Below are positions 55,170 to 61,975 of a stretch of 64,000 bases of DNA, one piece after another; the first letter of the stretch is position 1, and every line of letters begins with the position of its first letter. The notes beneath the pieces were generated by a model. It worked only from the letters and a program-made list of their open reading frames with translations, ran no database searches and had not been told where the DNA came from. Source of the DNA: Paenibacillus pabuli NBRC 13638 (GTDB taxonomy: Bacteria > Bacillota > Bacilli > Paenibacillales > Paenibacillaceae); the NCBI RefSeq assembly GCF_001514495.1, contig NZ_BCNM01000001.1, positions 806,001 through 870,000 on the forward strand, given 5' to 3'. The translations under genes were made by a program, and so were the position numbers.

Positions 55170-56207
55170 ATGAAGGTACAAGAATTTCGTGATTTAGAAA
55201 AACTATCAGACATAGCAAATGAGCTGCCTAAGGTAGTTACTAACTTTATTGAGCAGAAGCTAGATGAGAACGTCTCGCCTTCAAGTCTATTAGAATACTC
55301 AAGGGATTTTCGTATATTCTTTAGTTGGATCAGACCAAAGCTTTGGCCATACGTTGCGTCTGAAAGTGAGCTGAAATTAGAGTTGTTTAATGATATTAAA
55401 CGTGAGCATGTGGAACAATTTGTTAACCATCTATATGTTTCAAGAAATTTGCAATATAGCTCTATGTTGCGTAGGTTTAACGCATTACGTTCATTATTTA
55501 GCTTTATACATCTCGAGTTTGAGATCAAGGGGGTTCCAGTTTTACGCCGTAATTGGTTTGCTACATTTACAATGAAGAGGCCCAAAGGTCCAATGGAAGT
55601 CGCTCGTCAGATGCAAAACAAAGTTTTAAGATTTAATGAGATCTATCAATTTGTTCAATTCGTTCAGGAAGGAGTTTCTGAGCAGAATAACCTCCAAGCT
55701 CAGCGGTTCTATATTCAAAATCGAGCCAGAGATGTGAGTATTATTACATTACTTTTGGAATCCGGCTTAATTGTAAGTGATTTAGTTAATATGGACATAA
55801 ATGATTTAAATCTGATCGATAACTATATCCTAATCACGAGACAACAAGCCAAAGTCAGAATGAGACATAAAGTTATGTTTGGAGAAAAAGCTAAACAATA
55901 CCTTATTGAATACATGAATACTAGAACGAAATTTTATAATCCTCAAAATGAGGAAGAAGCATTCTTTTTAGCTAAGAGCAATGGTGAAGTACACGGGAAA
56001 CGAATTTCTAAAAGGACTATTCAAGTTTTTGTTAAAAAGTATGCTTCAAAATTCGGTGCCTCTGAAGTGACTACTAGGCATCTTACCCATTCTTTTCGTC
56101 TACAGTATGCTGAAAAAAATACTGTGAGAAACACAAAGCAGCAATTGGCTCAACGTAATATTGAAGCAGTGGAGAAGTATTTAATTTTGTCTAGTATTAT
56201 CAAATGA
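55170..56207 (+). CDS. XerS-like tyrosine recombinase with degenerate active site
   Basis: A 345-residue protein with a SAM-like N-terminal core-binding domain (about 10-135, SLLEYSRDFRIFFSWI) and a tyrosine-recombinase catalytic fold (about 150-340). Alignment by eye to XerS/XerD motifs shows Ile201 in place of the first arginine (ESGLIVSDLVNMD), Lys228 kept (RQQAKVR), Arg303 and Thr306 in place of His and Arg of H-x-x-R (TTRHLTHSF), Gln328 in place of the later His (QLAQRN), and Tyr337 kept (EKYLIL). Strand cleavage is therefore improbable, while DNA binding may persist. ATG 55170 or GTG 55158 may be the start. It shares direction with the XRE gene. A terminator follows. Confidence 0.8.
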   Translation: MKVQEFRDLEKLSDIANELPKVVTNFIEQKLDENVSPSSLLEYSRDFRIFFSWIRPKLWPYVASESELKLELFNDIKREHVEQFVNHLYVSRNLQYSSMLRRFNALRSLFSFIHLEFEIKGVPVLRRNWFATFTMKRPKGPMEVARQMQNKVLRFNEIYQFVQFVQEGVSEQNNLQAQRFYIQNRARDVSIITLLLESGLIVSDLVNMDINDLNLIDNYILITRQQAKVRMRHKVMFGEKAKQYLIEYMNTRTKFYNPQNEEEAFFLAKSNGEVHGKRISKRTIQVFVKKYASKFGASEVTTRHLTHSFRLQYAEKNTVRNTKQQLAQRNIEAVEKYLILSSIIK

Positions 56208-56223
56208 CCATCATTACAAGGTG

Positions 56224-56260
56224 GCCTTATCTAAGCCAGATAAGGCTCTTTTGGTTTTTC
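56224..56260 (+). terminator. terminator after the integrase-like gene
   Basis: Perfect stem GCCTTATCT/AGATAAGGC with loop AAGCC, then a T-rich stretch. Confidence 0.85.
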
Positions 56261-56271
56261 AAATAAAGCTC

Positions 56272-56598
56272 CTAGTTGATCTGTTCAGTTGTGTTTTTCT
56301 TCAGTTCCTTTAACTGATTTAATTTCTTATGATAGTGTTCTACTTCTTTCAAATTCAAATCTCTAACATTAACCCATGTGGCTAGACTTACCTCCTGGTG
56401 TTTTAAAGAAATAATAATTATGGCTTCATGATAGTTTTGTAAGTAAATAACCGGTATCTTCCACTCTCCTTCCACTCTCGCTAATACAAACCATTTCTTT
56501 TTTATCACTGCACGGTTCGTGTACATTCTGTCGTTAAACAAAATTCCTTGCGCTGTTATGGTAGCAATTCCAACATCTGCTTTTAGGTGATTTGTCAT
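56272..56598 (-). CDS. 108-residue protein, possible TnsB/Mu C-terminal barrel-like domain
   Basis: No firm family. The sequence has a beta-rich start (ADVGIATITAQGILFNDRMY, NRAVIKKKWFVLARVEG, PVIYLQNYHEAIIIISL) and a charged helical end with many lysines. The pattern G-I-L-F-N-x-x-x-Y followed by basic strands resembles the small beta-barrel found after the catalytic core of Mu/TnsB transposases, but this is only a visual likeness. ATG 56598 is chosen for its strong AAAGGAGGTGG; the frame is open to 56700. It is divergent from the XRE gene at 56728, with a 14-bp palindrome between, so the XRE protein may control it. Confidence 0.6.
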   Translation of the reverse strand: MTNHLKADVGIATITAQGILFNDRMYTNRAVIKKKWFVLARVEGEWKIPVIYLQNYHEAIIIISLKHQEVSLATWVNVRDLNLKEVEHYHKKLNQLKELKKNTTEQIN

Positions 56599-56672
56599 CC
56601 CATCCACCTCCTTTATCATGTATGCCCAAACAAATTGATATATAAACGTATCATTATAATTAAATAATCTAT

Positions 56673-56686
56673 ATACATTAATGTAT
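56673..56686. promoter_or_regulatory. 14-bp palindrome between divergent genes
   Basis: ATACATTAATGTAT is perfectly self-complementary and lies between the 108-residue protein gene and the XRE gene, about 40 bp upstream of the latter. Candidate operator of that XRE protein. Confidence 0.5.
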
Positions 56687-56727
56687 CGAAGGTTTCCCAT
56701 TGTTTAGACTGAATTAGAGGTGTGGCA

Positions 56728-57069
56728 ATGAACGAACCTGTTTTAAGATTAGTAGGACAGCGTGTTCGCGAATTACGGAAAAAACAAGGATATTCGCAGG
56801 AAGAATTAGGCGAAATGGCTGGTTTTCACTTCTCCTACATCGGGGGCGTTGAACGTGCCGAGAAAAATATTACCTTGTTAAATCTCCAGAAAATTGCGGA
56901 TGCTCTTCAAGTCAATGTCCATGAACTTTTTTATTACAGCAAGTATGTTAAGACTGGAAAAAGTGATAAAGAGAAATTGCTAAACGAAGTCAATGAGAAG
57001 CTTTGGCCTATGAAATCTTCCGATCTAAAAAAGGTTAACCTGCTCTTATCTGAATTTTTTGATAGTTAA
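56728..57069 (+). CDS. XRE-family helix-turn-helix regulator
   Basis: A 113-residue regulator with a Cro/CI domain (VGQRVRELRKKQGYSQEELG, HFSYIGGVERAEKNITLLNL, KIADALQVNVHELF) and a short helical C-terminal tail. It resembles restriction-modification controller and Xre-type proteins. ATG 56728 with AGAGGTG upstream; GTG 56722 is an alternative. It is divergent from the 108-residue protein gene and is closed by a strong bidirectional terminator. Confidence 0.88.
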   Translation: MNEPVLRLVGQRVRELRKKQGYSQEELGEMAGFHFSYIGGVERAEKNITLLNLQKIADALQVNVHELFYYSKYVKTGKSDKEKLLNEVNEKLWPMKSSDLKKVNLLLSEFFDS

Positions 57070-57076
57070 GACAAGA

Positions 57077-57108
57077 AAGGCCGATGTCATAGACATCGGC
57101 CTTCTTTG
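57077..57108. terminator. bidirectional terminator
   Basis: Perfect 12-bp stem AAGGCCGATGTC/GACATCGGCCTT with loop ATA and T/A-rich flanks. It separates the convergent XRE gene and the 279-residue protein gene. Confidence 0.88.
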
Positions 57109-57116
57109 TTTCAAAT

Positions 57117-57956
57117 TTATATTTCCCATGCTGCTTCACTTTGTAAGTTAATCCAAGAGTATCTATTATTCTGCTGAACTAATCCCTCCATCATATTTCG
57201 CTCACTTTTTAATGTTAAAAGCAAATATTTCGTTTGGATGTTCTCCACCTGTAGATGCTTATACACTTGTGACAATGAAAAGTATCCTCTAGCTGCATAT
57301 AATCTTACTTGATCCATATTAATCTTTCCGCTTCGTTGTAGCAGCTTCCCCCCTCCCATTTTATATGCAGCATCGGTATCAATGTTTGGATCTGGAATTA
57401 CTACACTTAGCTTCCCTACAGGTAAGGTTACTTTGTGCTGATTCGTGCTCAACATCTCCTTACATGCCAGATTACGAATAGATTCCCAGTGTTCAACAAA
57501 GTTAGAGTAGATCCTTTTATAATGCTTCCATTGGTCTAAGAGGTCATATATATTTTTGTTGGTTACATACTTTCTGTATACACTGTGTTCCTCTTCATTG
57601 TAGCCACCATTTCCTCTAATTGGAGTAAATCTTAAATATTCGTTGCCAACCGTACAGAATTCTTGAAGCGATAATTTCTCTGTCTCATTTAATTGTTTTA
57701 ATTTAATCCGGACCACTTTAGACAGAACTCCATGATTCTCTAATAAGTCGAACAATTTTGGATTTTTCATATCATAGTGTTTATTTGCAATGAATTTTCC
57801 AACAACGCCATGCTCTGTCCATTCAAGTCGTTGAAGTCCCAGGGATGATTGATATTCACCAATGACTTGTCTCAGCAATTGTATTTTTGCACCTGTTGAG
57901 TTCATTTGCTCATAGTTTGATGATTGAACAAATTGAATGATTTTCTCTATACTCAC
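57117..57956 (-). CDS. unknown 279-residue protein
   Basis: No family recognised. Composition is that of a soluble mixed alpha/beta protein: IEKIIQFVQSSNYEQ at the N-terminus, RLEWTEHGVVGKFIANKHYD, TLPVGKLSVVIPDP and a C-terminal part SLSQVYKHLQVENIQTKYLL. No catalytic motif, signal peptide or membrane helix is evident. GTG 57956 is supported by AAAGGAG nine bases upstream. The start codon lies in one arm of a perfect 12-bp inverted repeat (57951-57990) and the ribosome binding site in its loop, suggesting translational or operator control. Probably cargo of the Tn7-like element. Confidence 0.75.
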   Translation of the reverse strand: MSIEKIIQFVQSSNYEQMNSTGAKIQLLRQVIGEYQSSLGLQRLEWTEHGVVGKFIANKHYDMKNPKLFDLLENHGVLSKVVRIKLKQLNETEKLSLQEFCTVGNEYLRFTPIRGNGGYNEEEHSVYRKYVTNKNIYDLLDQWKHYKRIYSNFVEHWESIRNLACKEMLSTNQHKVTLPVGKLSVVIPDPNIDTDAAYKMGGGKLLQRSGKINMDQVRLYAARGYFSLSQVYKHLQVENIQTKYLLLTLKSERNMMEGLVQQNNRYSWINLQSEAAWEI

Positions 57957-57990
57957 TAATCTATTCTCCTTTGTGATCAGATTAGTGAGT
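57951..57990 (-). promoter_or_regulatory. 12-16-12 inverted repeat spanning the start of the 279-residue protein gene
   Basis: ACTCACTAATCT and AGATTAGTGAGT are perfect complements separated by 16 bases that contain the ribosome binding site (on the minus strand AAAGGAG). The GTG start codon is inside one arm. As RNA this forms a hairpin that hides the start codon while showing the ribosome binding site in the loop; as DNA it is a symmetric operator. Confidence 0.65.
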
Positions 57991-58066
57991 GGTATTGACC
58001 ATTGTTATTTGTTTTAAACAATGGATATTTTGAAAAAACAATGAAAGTATTATTTTTATGTTTAAA

Positions 58067-58095
58067 GAACCTCCCCTTAAAATAAGAGGAGGTTC
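58067..58095 (-). terminator. hairpin downstream of the 28-residue peptide gene
   Basis: Outer arms GAACCTCC/GGAGGTTC with inner CTTA/TAAG. On the minus strand it is followed by TTTAAAC and then A/T-rich sequence. A strong stem with a weak T-run. Confidence 0.65.
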
Positions 58096-58141
58096 CAGGA
58101 ATTTAGATTTAATTAATAGGTGTACGTACTTTGTTCTTTAA

Positions 58142-58228
58142 TTAATGACTAAGTAATCTATACAACAGAAACGTTACCCAAAAAATCCAACACCATTTAA
58201 TCAGCTTCTCCGTACTACGTTTCATCAT
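58142..58228 (-). CDS. 28-residue hydrophobic membrane peptide
   Basis: A short ORF reading MMKRSTEKLI followed by the hydrophobic stretch KWCWIFWVTFLLYRLLSH. It has a positively charged N-terminus and a single aromatic-rich membrane helix, the layout of small membrane peptides including type I toxins. It has AGGAG seven bases before the ATG, a near-consensus promoter about 45 bp further upstream (58273-58301) and a hairpin downstream, so it looks like a complete transcription unit. No family recognised and no antisense RNA gene was identified. The toxin role is only a possibility. Confidence 0.55.
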   Translation of the reverse strand: MMKRSTEKLIKWCWIFWVTFLLYRLLSH

Positions 58229-58272
58229 TAAACGACTCCTGTAATCCTGGGAGCACTTACACCTATATATGC

Positions 58273-58301
58273 ATTATAATTAGAAACTTGGTTGATTACA
58301 A
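58273..58301 (-). promoter_or_regulatory. sigma-A promoter of the 28-residue peptide gene
   Basis: On the minus strand: -35 TTGTAA (complement of 58296-58301), a 17-bp spacer and a perfect -10 TATAAT (complement of 58273-58278). Confidence 0.65.
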
Positions 58302-58380
58302 CCTATCCTGTGGCTAGATATCGCCTTTTGACATATAATCCATCTTCTCTATGTAATTCTTCTAACATAGTAATTAGAAA

Positions 58381-58415
58381 CTTGTACTTAAATATTTCGT
58401 AAAAGAAAGTACAAG
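58381..58415 (+). promoter_or_regulatory. 9-bp stem-loop reaching into the YjzC-like ribosome binding site
   Basis: CTTGTACTT (58381-58389) pairs perfectly with AAGTACAAG (58407-58415) across a 17-base loop. The second arm includes the first bases of a near-perfect ribosome binding site, AAGGAGGTGAT (58413-58423). The stem could reduce translation or act as an operator. The arm sequence also resembles the CTTGTAC core of the transposon-end repeats. Confidence 0.5.
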
Positions 58416-58426
58416 GAGGTGATAAT

Positions 58427-58585
58427 ATGTCAAAGCCATTAAAGTCAGGTAATTCGGCCCCAAAAACAGGAGATTATAAAGTTCTTGGTCCGAGAGGTGG
58501 TACGATTAAAACCGGTGTTACTGTAAAGCAAGGTGATACGCTTCCACCAACCCCAAAGAAAAACCAAACATACAAAAAACAATAG
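58427..58585 (+). CDS. YjzC-like small protein
   Basis: A 52-residue protein: it starts SKPLKSGNSAPKTGDYKVLG, goes on GPRGGTIKTG and TVKQGDTLPPTP, and ends with a lysine-rich tail. This fits the small Bacillus YjzC family (proline, glycine and lysine-rich, unknown function). The ribosome binding site AAGGAGGTGAT is nearly perfect, and a terminator lies right after the stop codon, so it is a real short gene although below usual ORF length cut-offs. It lies in the presumed transposon cargo. Confidence 0.75.
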   Translation: MSKPLKSGNSAPKTGDYKVLGPRGGTIKTGVTVKQGDTLPPTPKKNQTYKKQ

Positions 58586-58590
58586 TAATG

Positions 58591-58612
58591 AGAGGGCTAT
58601 GCCCTCTTTTAT
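58591..58612. terminator. terminator between convergent genes
   Basis: Perfect stem AGAGGGC/GCCCTCT with loop TAT, followed by T-rich sequence. It serves the YjzC-like gene and perhaps the convergent membrane protein gene. Confidence 0.8.
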
Positions 58613-58632
58613 TATAAGAAGAATAATTAATT

Positions 58633-59352
58633 TTAGTAATAGTATTTTAAAAGAACATTCTCTTTAGGGTAGTAAATAAAGAAGGAATCATTTATCTTTT
58701 CGAGCTTTCTAGATTCAGATAATACGTGTCTTTCACTGTCTAGCATATAATGAAAATGTAGTGTTTCTAATTCATTGGACGGATCAGCTATTACTTTTAT
58801 TTTAAGTTTTTTAGACTCCTTCTTGTTGAAATATTTAAATAACTTAGGATAAATATCTAAAGTAAACGCTATGTAGGTAACAAGTACAGAGAGTACTAAA
58901 AAAGAAACGATATAATTGCTAAGGAGTTTGTATAATGCATCCATATTCAATGTTTTAATTACTTGAAAAGGCATAAAGATAACTGAAATGAAGTTAATAA
59001 AGACGAACACATTTAAAACCTTACTATGAAAACCTTTGAACATGAAACGAATTAAGTAAATGGTTATTATCAAACCACTAATCAAAAAAATAAAAACCGT
59101 AGCATAGAATATGAAATAGGCAGTAAAAGTGCTAAGTTCAACTATGAATATCGGTATTAGGAGTAAAACGACTAACACGAAAGATGTTAGAATATGTTCT
59201 AAAAACTTTTCCCATAGACTTATATTTATAACCTCCATAGTATAATCAATTATTGTTTTGTTGAATGTTTTTATGAAAGTTTTAATAAATAAAAAAAATA
59301 CAGTCATAATTGATACGATGGTTGGAATACCACTTTCAAAGAATGAATTCAT
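58633..59352 (-). CDS. unknown multi-pass membrane protein
   Basis: A 239-residue protein with about five hydrophobic segments (for example TIVSIMTVFFLFIKTF, LTSFVLVVLLLIPIFIVEL, YFIFYATVFIFLISGLIIT, YIVSFLVLSVLVTYIAF) and a soluble C-terminal tail of about 70 residues (KKLKIKVIADPSNELETLHF). No family recognised. ATG 59352 is preferred over the frame start at 59457 because AAGGAG precedes it. It is downstream of the ATPase-nuclease operon on the same strand, but a hairpin at 59416-59437 lies between, so it may be separately transcribed. Confidence 0.72.
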   Translation of the reverse strand: MNSFFESGIPTIVSIMTVFFLFIKTFIKTFNKTIIDYTMEVINISLWEKFLEHILTSFVLVVLLLIPIFIVELSTFTAYFIFYATVFIFLISGLIITIYLIRFMFKGFHSKVLNVFVFINFISVIFMPFQVIKTLNMDALYKLLSNYIVSFLVLSVLVTYIAFTLDIYPKLFKYFNKKESKKLKIKVIADPSNELETLHFHYMLDSERHVLSESRKLEKINDSFFIYYPKENVLLKYYY

Positions 59353-59415
59353 TATAATGCTCCTTACACTATGAAAATATATTACCATTTTGTAGGCGGT
59401 GCTTGAATTAAATAA

Positions 59416-59437
59416 GAAGTCGCAAAAATACGACTTC
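59416..59437 (-). terminator. hairpin between the 150-residue gene and the membrane protein gene
   Basis: Arms GAAGTCG and CGACTTC with an eight-base loop. On the minus strand it is followed by TTATTTAATTC. A moderate intrinsic terminator. Confidence 0.5.
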
Positions 59438-59473
59438 AAGCTGCAGACTAAAATCAAATATCGTGATTAAATT

Positions 59474-59926
59474 TCAATTTATCCCAAGAGATTCGGGCGT
59501 AGGGAAAGGAGAAATTATTAAGTCATAAGTTTCATCCTCTTCAATAACAATGCCCCATTGTACAAACAAATTTAGCATATCTTGAAGACAAACAGGATAC
59601 TTATAATTTGCAGATTCTAGTGAATATTTTATTTTTGTTTCGCGTTGTCGATTTTCCCAAAACTCGAGTTGTTCATTCTTATCCTTAAAATCATGACGAG
59701 CGACAAAATAATTATAATTGTTGTCATCGGAATATTGTTCTTCTAAATAATTCAGTATTTCATTTTTATTCAGTCCTTTTGATATTGTAAGACATAAACC
59801 CATCAGTATAGGAGATGCAATAGATGGTGCCTTTGCAATCCATCCATTATCAATGAATCCATTAGGAATTATTGTATAGTTTTCTTCTACTACACCTTCT
59901 CTAATTAAACTGAGCAGAGTATCCAT
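59474..59926 (-). CDS. unknown 150-residue protein, partner of the ATPase-nuclease
   Basis: A soluble protein with helical segments (ASPILMGLCLTISKGLNKNE, YPVCLQDMLNLFVQWGIVIE) and no catalytic motif that I recognise. The general shape, with a W-G-I near the end followed by acidic residues and a P-F-P-x-P motif, recalls small uncharacterised Bacillus proteins, but I do not assign a family. ATG 59926 has GAGGTG upstream. It begins 18 bp after the ATPase-nuclease gene, so the two are co-transcribed and may act together, for instance as effector and immunity or accessory protein. Confidence 0.7.
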   Translation of the reverse strand: MDTLLSLIREGVVEENYTIIPNGFIDNGWIAKAPSIASPILMGLCLTISKGLNKNEILNYLEEQYSDDNNYNYFVARHDFKDKNEQLEFWENRQRETKIKYSLESANYKYPVCLQDMLNLFVQWGIVIEEDETYDLIISPFPTPESLGIN

Positions 59927-59944
59927 AGTAACTGCACCTCACTT

Positions 59945-61957
59945 TTATTTTTGGGGAATGACATATTGATCTGGCATTATTGCTGTGTTTTCCTCTTGTA
60001 TTTCAATAATTTGACCCACTTGATCTAAACGATCATTTAATTTTGCTCTTTCTAGTTGCAATTTATCGTCCAGATATTTGTGCCTTATTTCAAATTCCGT
60101 AAAGATGTCTGCCCAGGTTTTTATATAAACTTTGAATTTTCCTGTTTTGAAAACTAGTCCTTTTGAACGCTCGCCATGGTTAGCAGCGTTTTCTAATAAT
60201 TGTTCAATATAACCTGTTTGATCAAACTTATTTCCAACAAGCAGAAACTCCCACTGCATTTGTGATGAGTTGAATTCTTGTTGATTAAGAATTACCTGGA
60301 GGTAGTTAATAACTTGGTCATATTGTTTTTTTCCAAGACTAATCGATGGATGTTTGAGTTCAACAACAATATTGCTAATTCTTTCAACCTGCTTTTCAAC
60401 CCGGACCATAAATATATCCATTTCTCTAAGCTTATCAGGATGATCTATTTTCCCTTCTATCTCAACTTTCGTTAGTAAATGTACGTATCTTCTCAACGCT
60501 TCCTCAAATTTGGGTTCGGCCGCTGTAACAAGATGATATTGTTCACCAAAAATCCAATAGTGCTTTTCAATAAACTTCTGTAAATGATCAACTTCATTAG
60601 CTCTTAAATCCTTTCGAAAGACCATTTCCTGTAGATAGTTTATTGCCTTAAATCGATCCTGAACCAAGCGTATAGTTTTAATAACATTTGATAAGTGATT
60701 CGTTTTAAGCATATCGGATAATTCTTTTCGCTCTGTGCTATCTAATTCAACAATTCCATTCAGAACATCGAACAGCTTCTCTCGCTCACCTGCATCCATA
60801 ATTAGATCCAAAAATCGAACAAAAGTTTTTTTCTGTTCTACATTCAGTTTAACGAAAATTTTAGGCTCTACTTGGTATAATTCTCGTATTAAATTCTCAA
60901 GCTCTTCCTTACGAACTTCATCCCATGGATTTCCCCCGTATTCTGGAAATGCATTTACAGTCTTGAAATCTTGAATAACAACGTCAGTATATTTTATTAG
61001 AAATGGTTTCCTTTTTTCTCTAAGGTATTCGTTCAATCTCTCAATCATAAATTTATATTCATCTGATTCAGTGTTGTAACCAAAAATTACTTGTTGTCCA
61101 TCTTGGATATCGTCAAAGGAAAAATCGTCAAAAATGTGACTTTGAATATAAATGCTATGATAAAATGAATCACCTTTATTATTAAATTTAGTGTTTATTT
61201 TATGTCTCTCGTTATTGTTAGAATCGATAAAATAATATTTAGAGTATTCATGATTCAACCGCTCATTCCATCGCACATATTTAACAGAAAAGGAACTATC
61301 TATCTGAGGAAACTCAAATGTATCAAATTCAATTTCACCTATAATGTTATTGTAATCTAGGAGCTCACCGTTTAGTTTAATTTTATACCCCTGCCCTGAG
61401 TATAATTCTAAATACCATCCAAATTCACGACAAAGAAATCTTTTTATTTCACTTATATCAATACTTGTTTCGTAAATCCCTCTTAGAATAACGCATGTAC
61501 CGATATTTTCTTCCACTATATTTGGATTAGTGACATTGTAAGTGTCCAGACTATTCTCTTTTATATGTATTGAGTACTTCCTTTTTACTGATTCATCCTT
61601 ATAGACTGTTATCCACTCGGCTTCGGAACAAAAACGATGAAATGTCAAACGCCCAATACCATTTTTTCCATGAGTAGCGGATAGCATGTTTCTTAATCTT
61701 AGATTAGGATCTATTGATTTATCAGACTCGAAGAAGGGGGTGAACTTACCCTCTAGATCTTGGATCTTTATTCCATACCCATTATCTATAATTTGAATTT
61801 CGTTAATAGAACCTAACTCGTTTTGGAATGTTTGGAGCTCAATTATAGTTGCTTTTGCATCAAAACCGTTCCAAATATATTCAGAGATCGATTGCAGGTA
61901 TGTATATTTTTTAAGCGACTTTTTTATTCCTTTAGTAGAAATCTGAATTTTTTTCAT
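59945..61957 (-). CDS. GHKL ATPase fused to PD-(D/E)XK (Shedu/DUF4263-like) nuclease
   Basis: A 670-residue protein with two modules. The N-terminal Hsp90/MutL-type ATPase shows the N-box with Glu26 and Asn30 (SEYIWNGFDAKA), Asp58-x-Gly60-x-Gly62 (IIDNGYGI) and the lid motif HGKNGIGRLTF (96-106), all intact. After a helical middle, the C-terminal module (about 470-610) has LQKFIEKHYWIFGEQYHL, the acidic REMDIFMVRVE and the E-x-K of IVVELKHPSISLG, which is a PD-(D/E)XK arrangement as in Shedu-type DUF4263 nucleases. An ATP-gated nuclease fits an anti-phage protein. ATG 61957 is chosen because GGGAG precedes it. It is in an operon with the 150-residue gene. Confidence 0.82.
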   Translation of the reverse strand: MKKIQISTKGIKKSLKKYTYLQSISEYIWNGFDAKATIIELQTFQNELGSINEIQIIDNGYGIKIQDLEGKFTPFFESDKSIDPNLRLRNMLSATHGKNGIGRLTFHRFCSEAEWITVYKDESVKRKYSIHIKENSLDTYNVTNPNIVEENIGTCVILRGIYETSIDISEIKRFLCREFGWYLELYSGQGYKIKLNGELLDYNNIIGEIEFDTFEFPQIDSSFSVKYVRWNERLNHEYSKYYFIDSNNNERHKINTKFNNKGDSFYHSIYIQSHIFDDFSFDDIQDGQQVIFGYNTESDEYKFMIERLNEYLREKRKPFLIKYTDVVIQDFKTVNAFPEYGGNPWDEVRKEELENLIRELYQVEPKIFVKLNVEQKKTFVRFLDLIMDAGEREKLFDVLNGIVELDSTERKELSDMLKTNHLSNVIKTIRLVQDRFKAINYLQEMVFRKDLRANEVDHLQKFIEKHYWIFGEQYHLVTAAEPKFEEALRRYVHLLTKVEIEGKIDHPDKLREMDIFMVRVEKQVERISNIVVELKHPSISLGKKQYDQVINYLQVILNQQEFNSSQMQWEFLLVGNKFDQTGYIEQLLENAANHGERSKGLVFKTGKFKVYIKTWADIFTEFEIRHKYLDDKLQLERAKLNDRLDQVGQIIEIQEENTAIMPDQYVIPQK

Positions 61958-61975
61958 ACTCTCAATCACTCCCAT

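Noticed and set aside
55178..55186. GGTACAAG at the start of the integrase-like gene as a possible opposite transposon end
   Set aside because: Only eight bases match the end repeat, there is a single copy and no ACA terminus nearby, and it lies inside codons of the gene.
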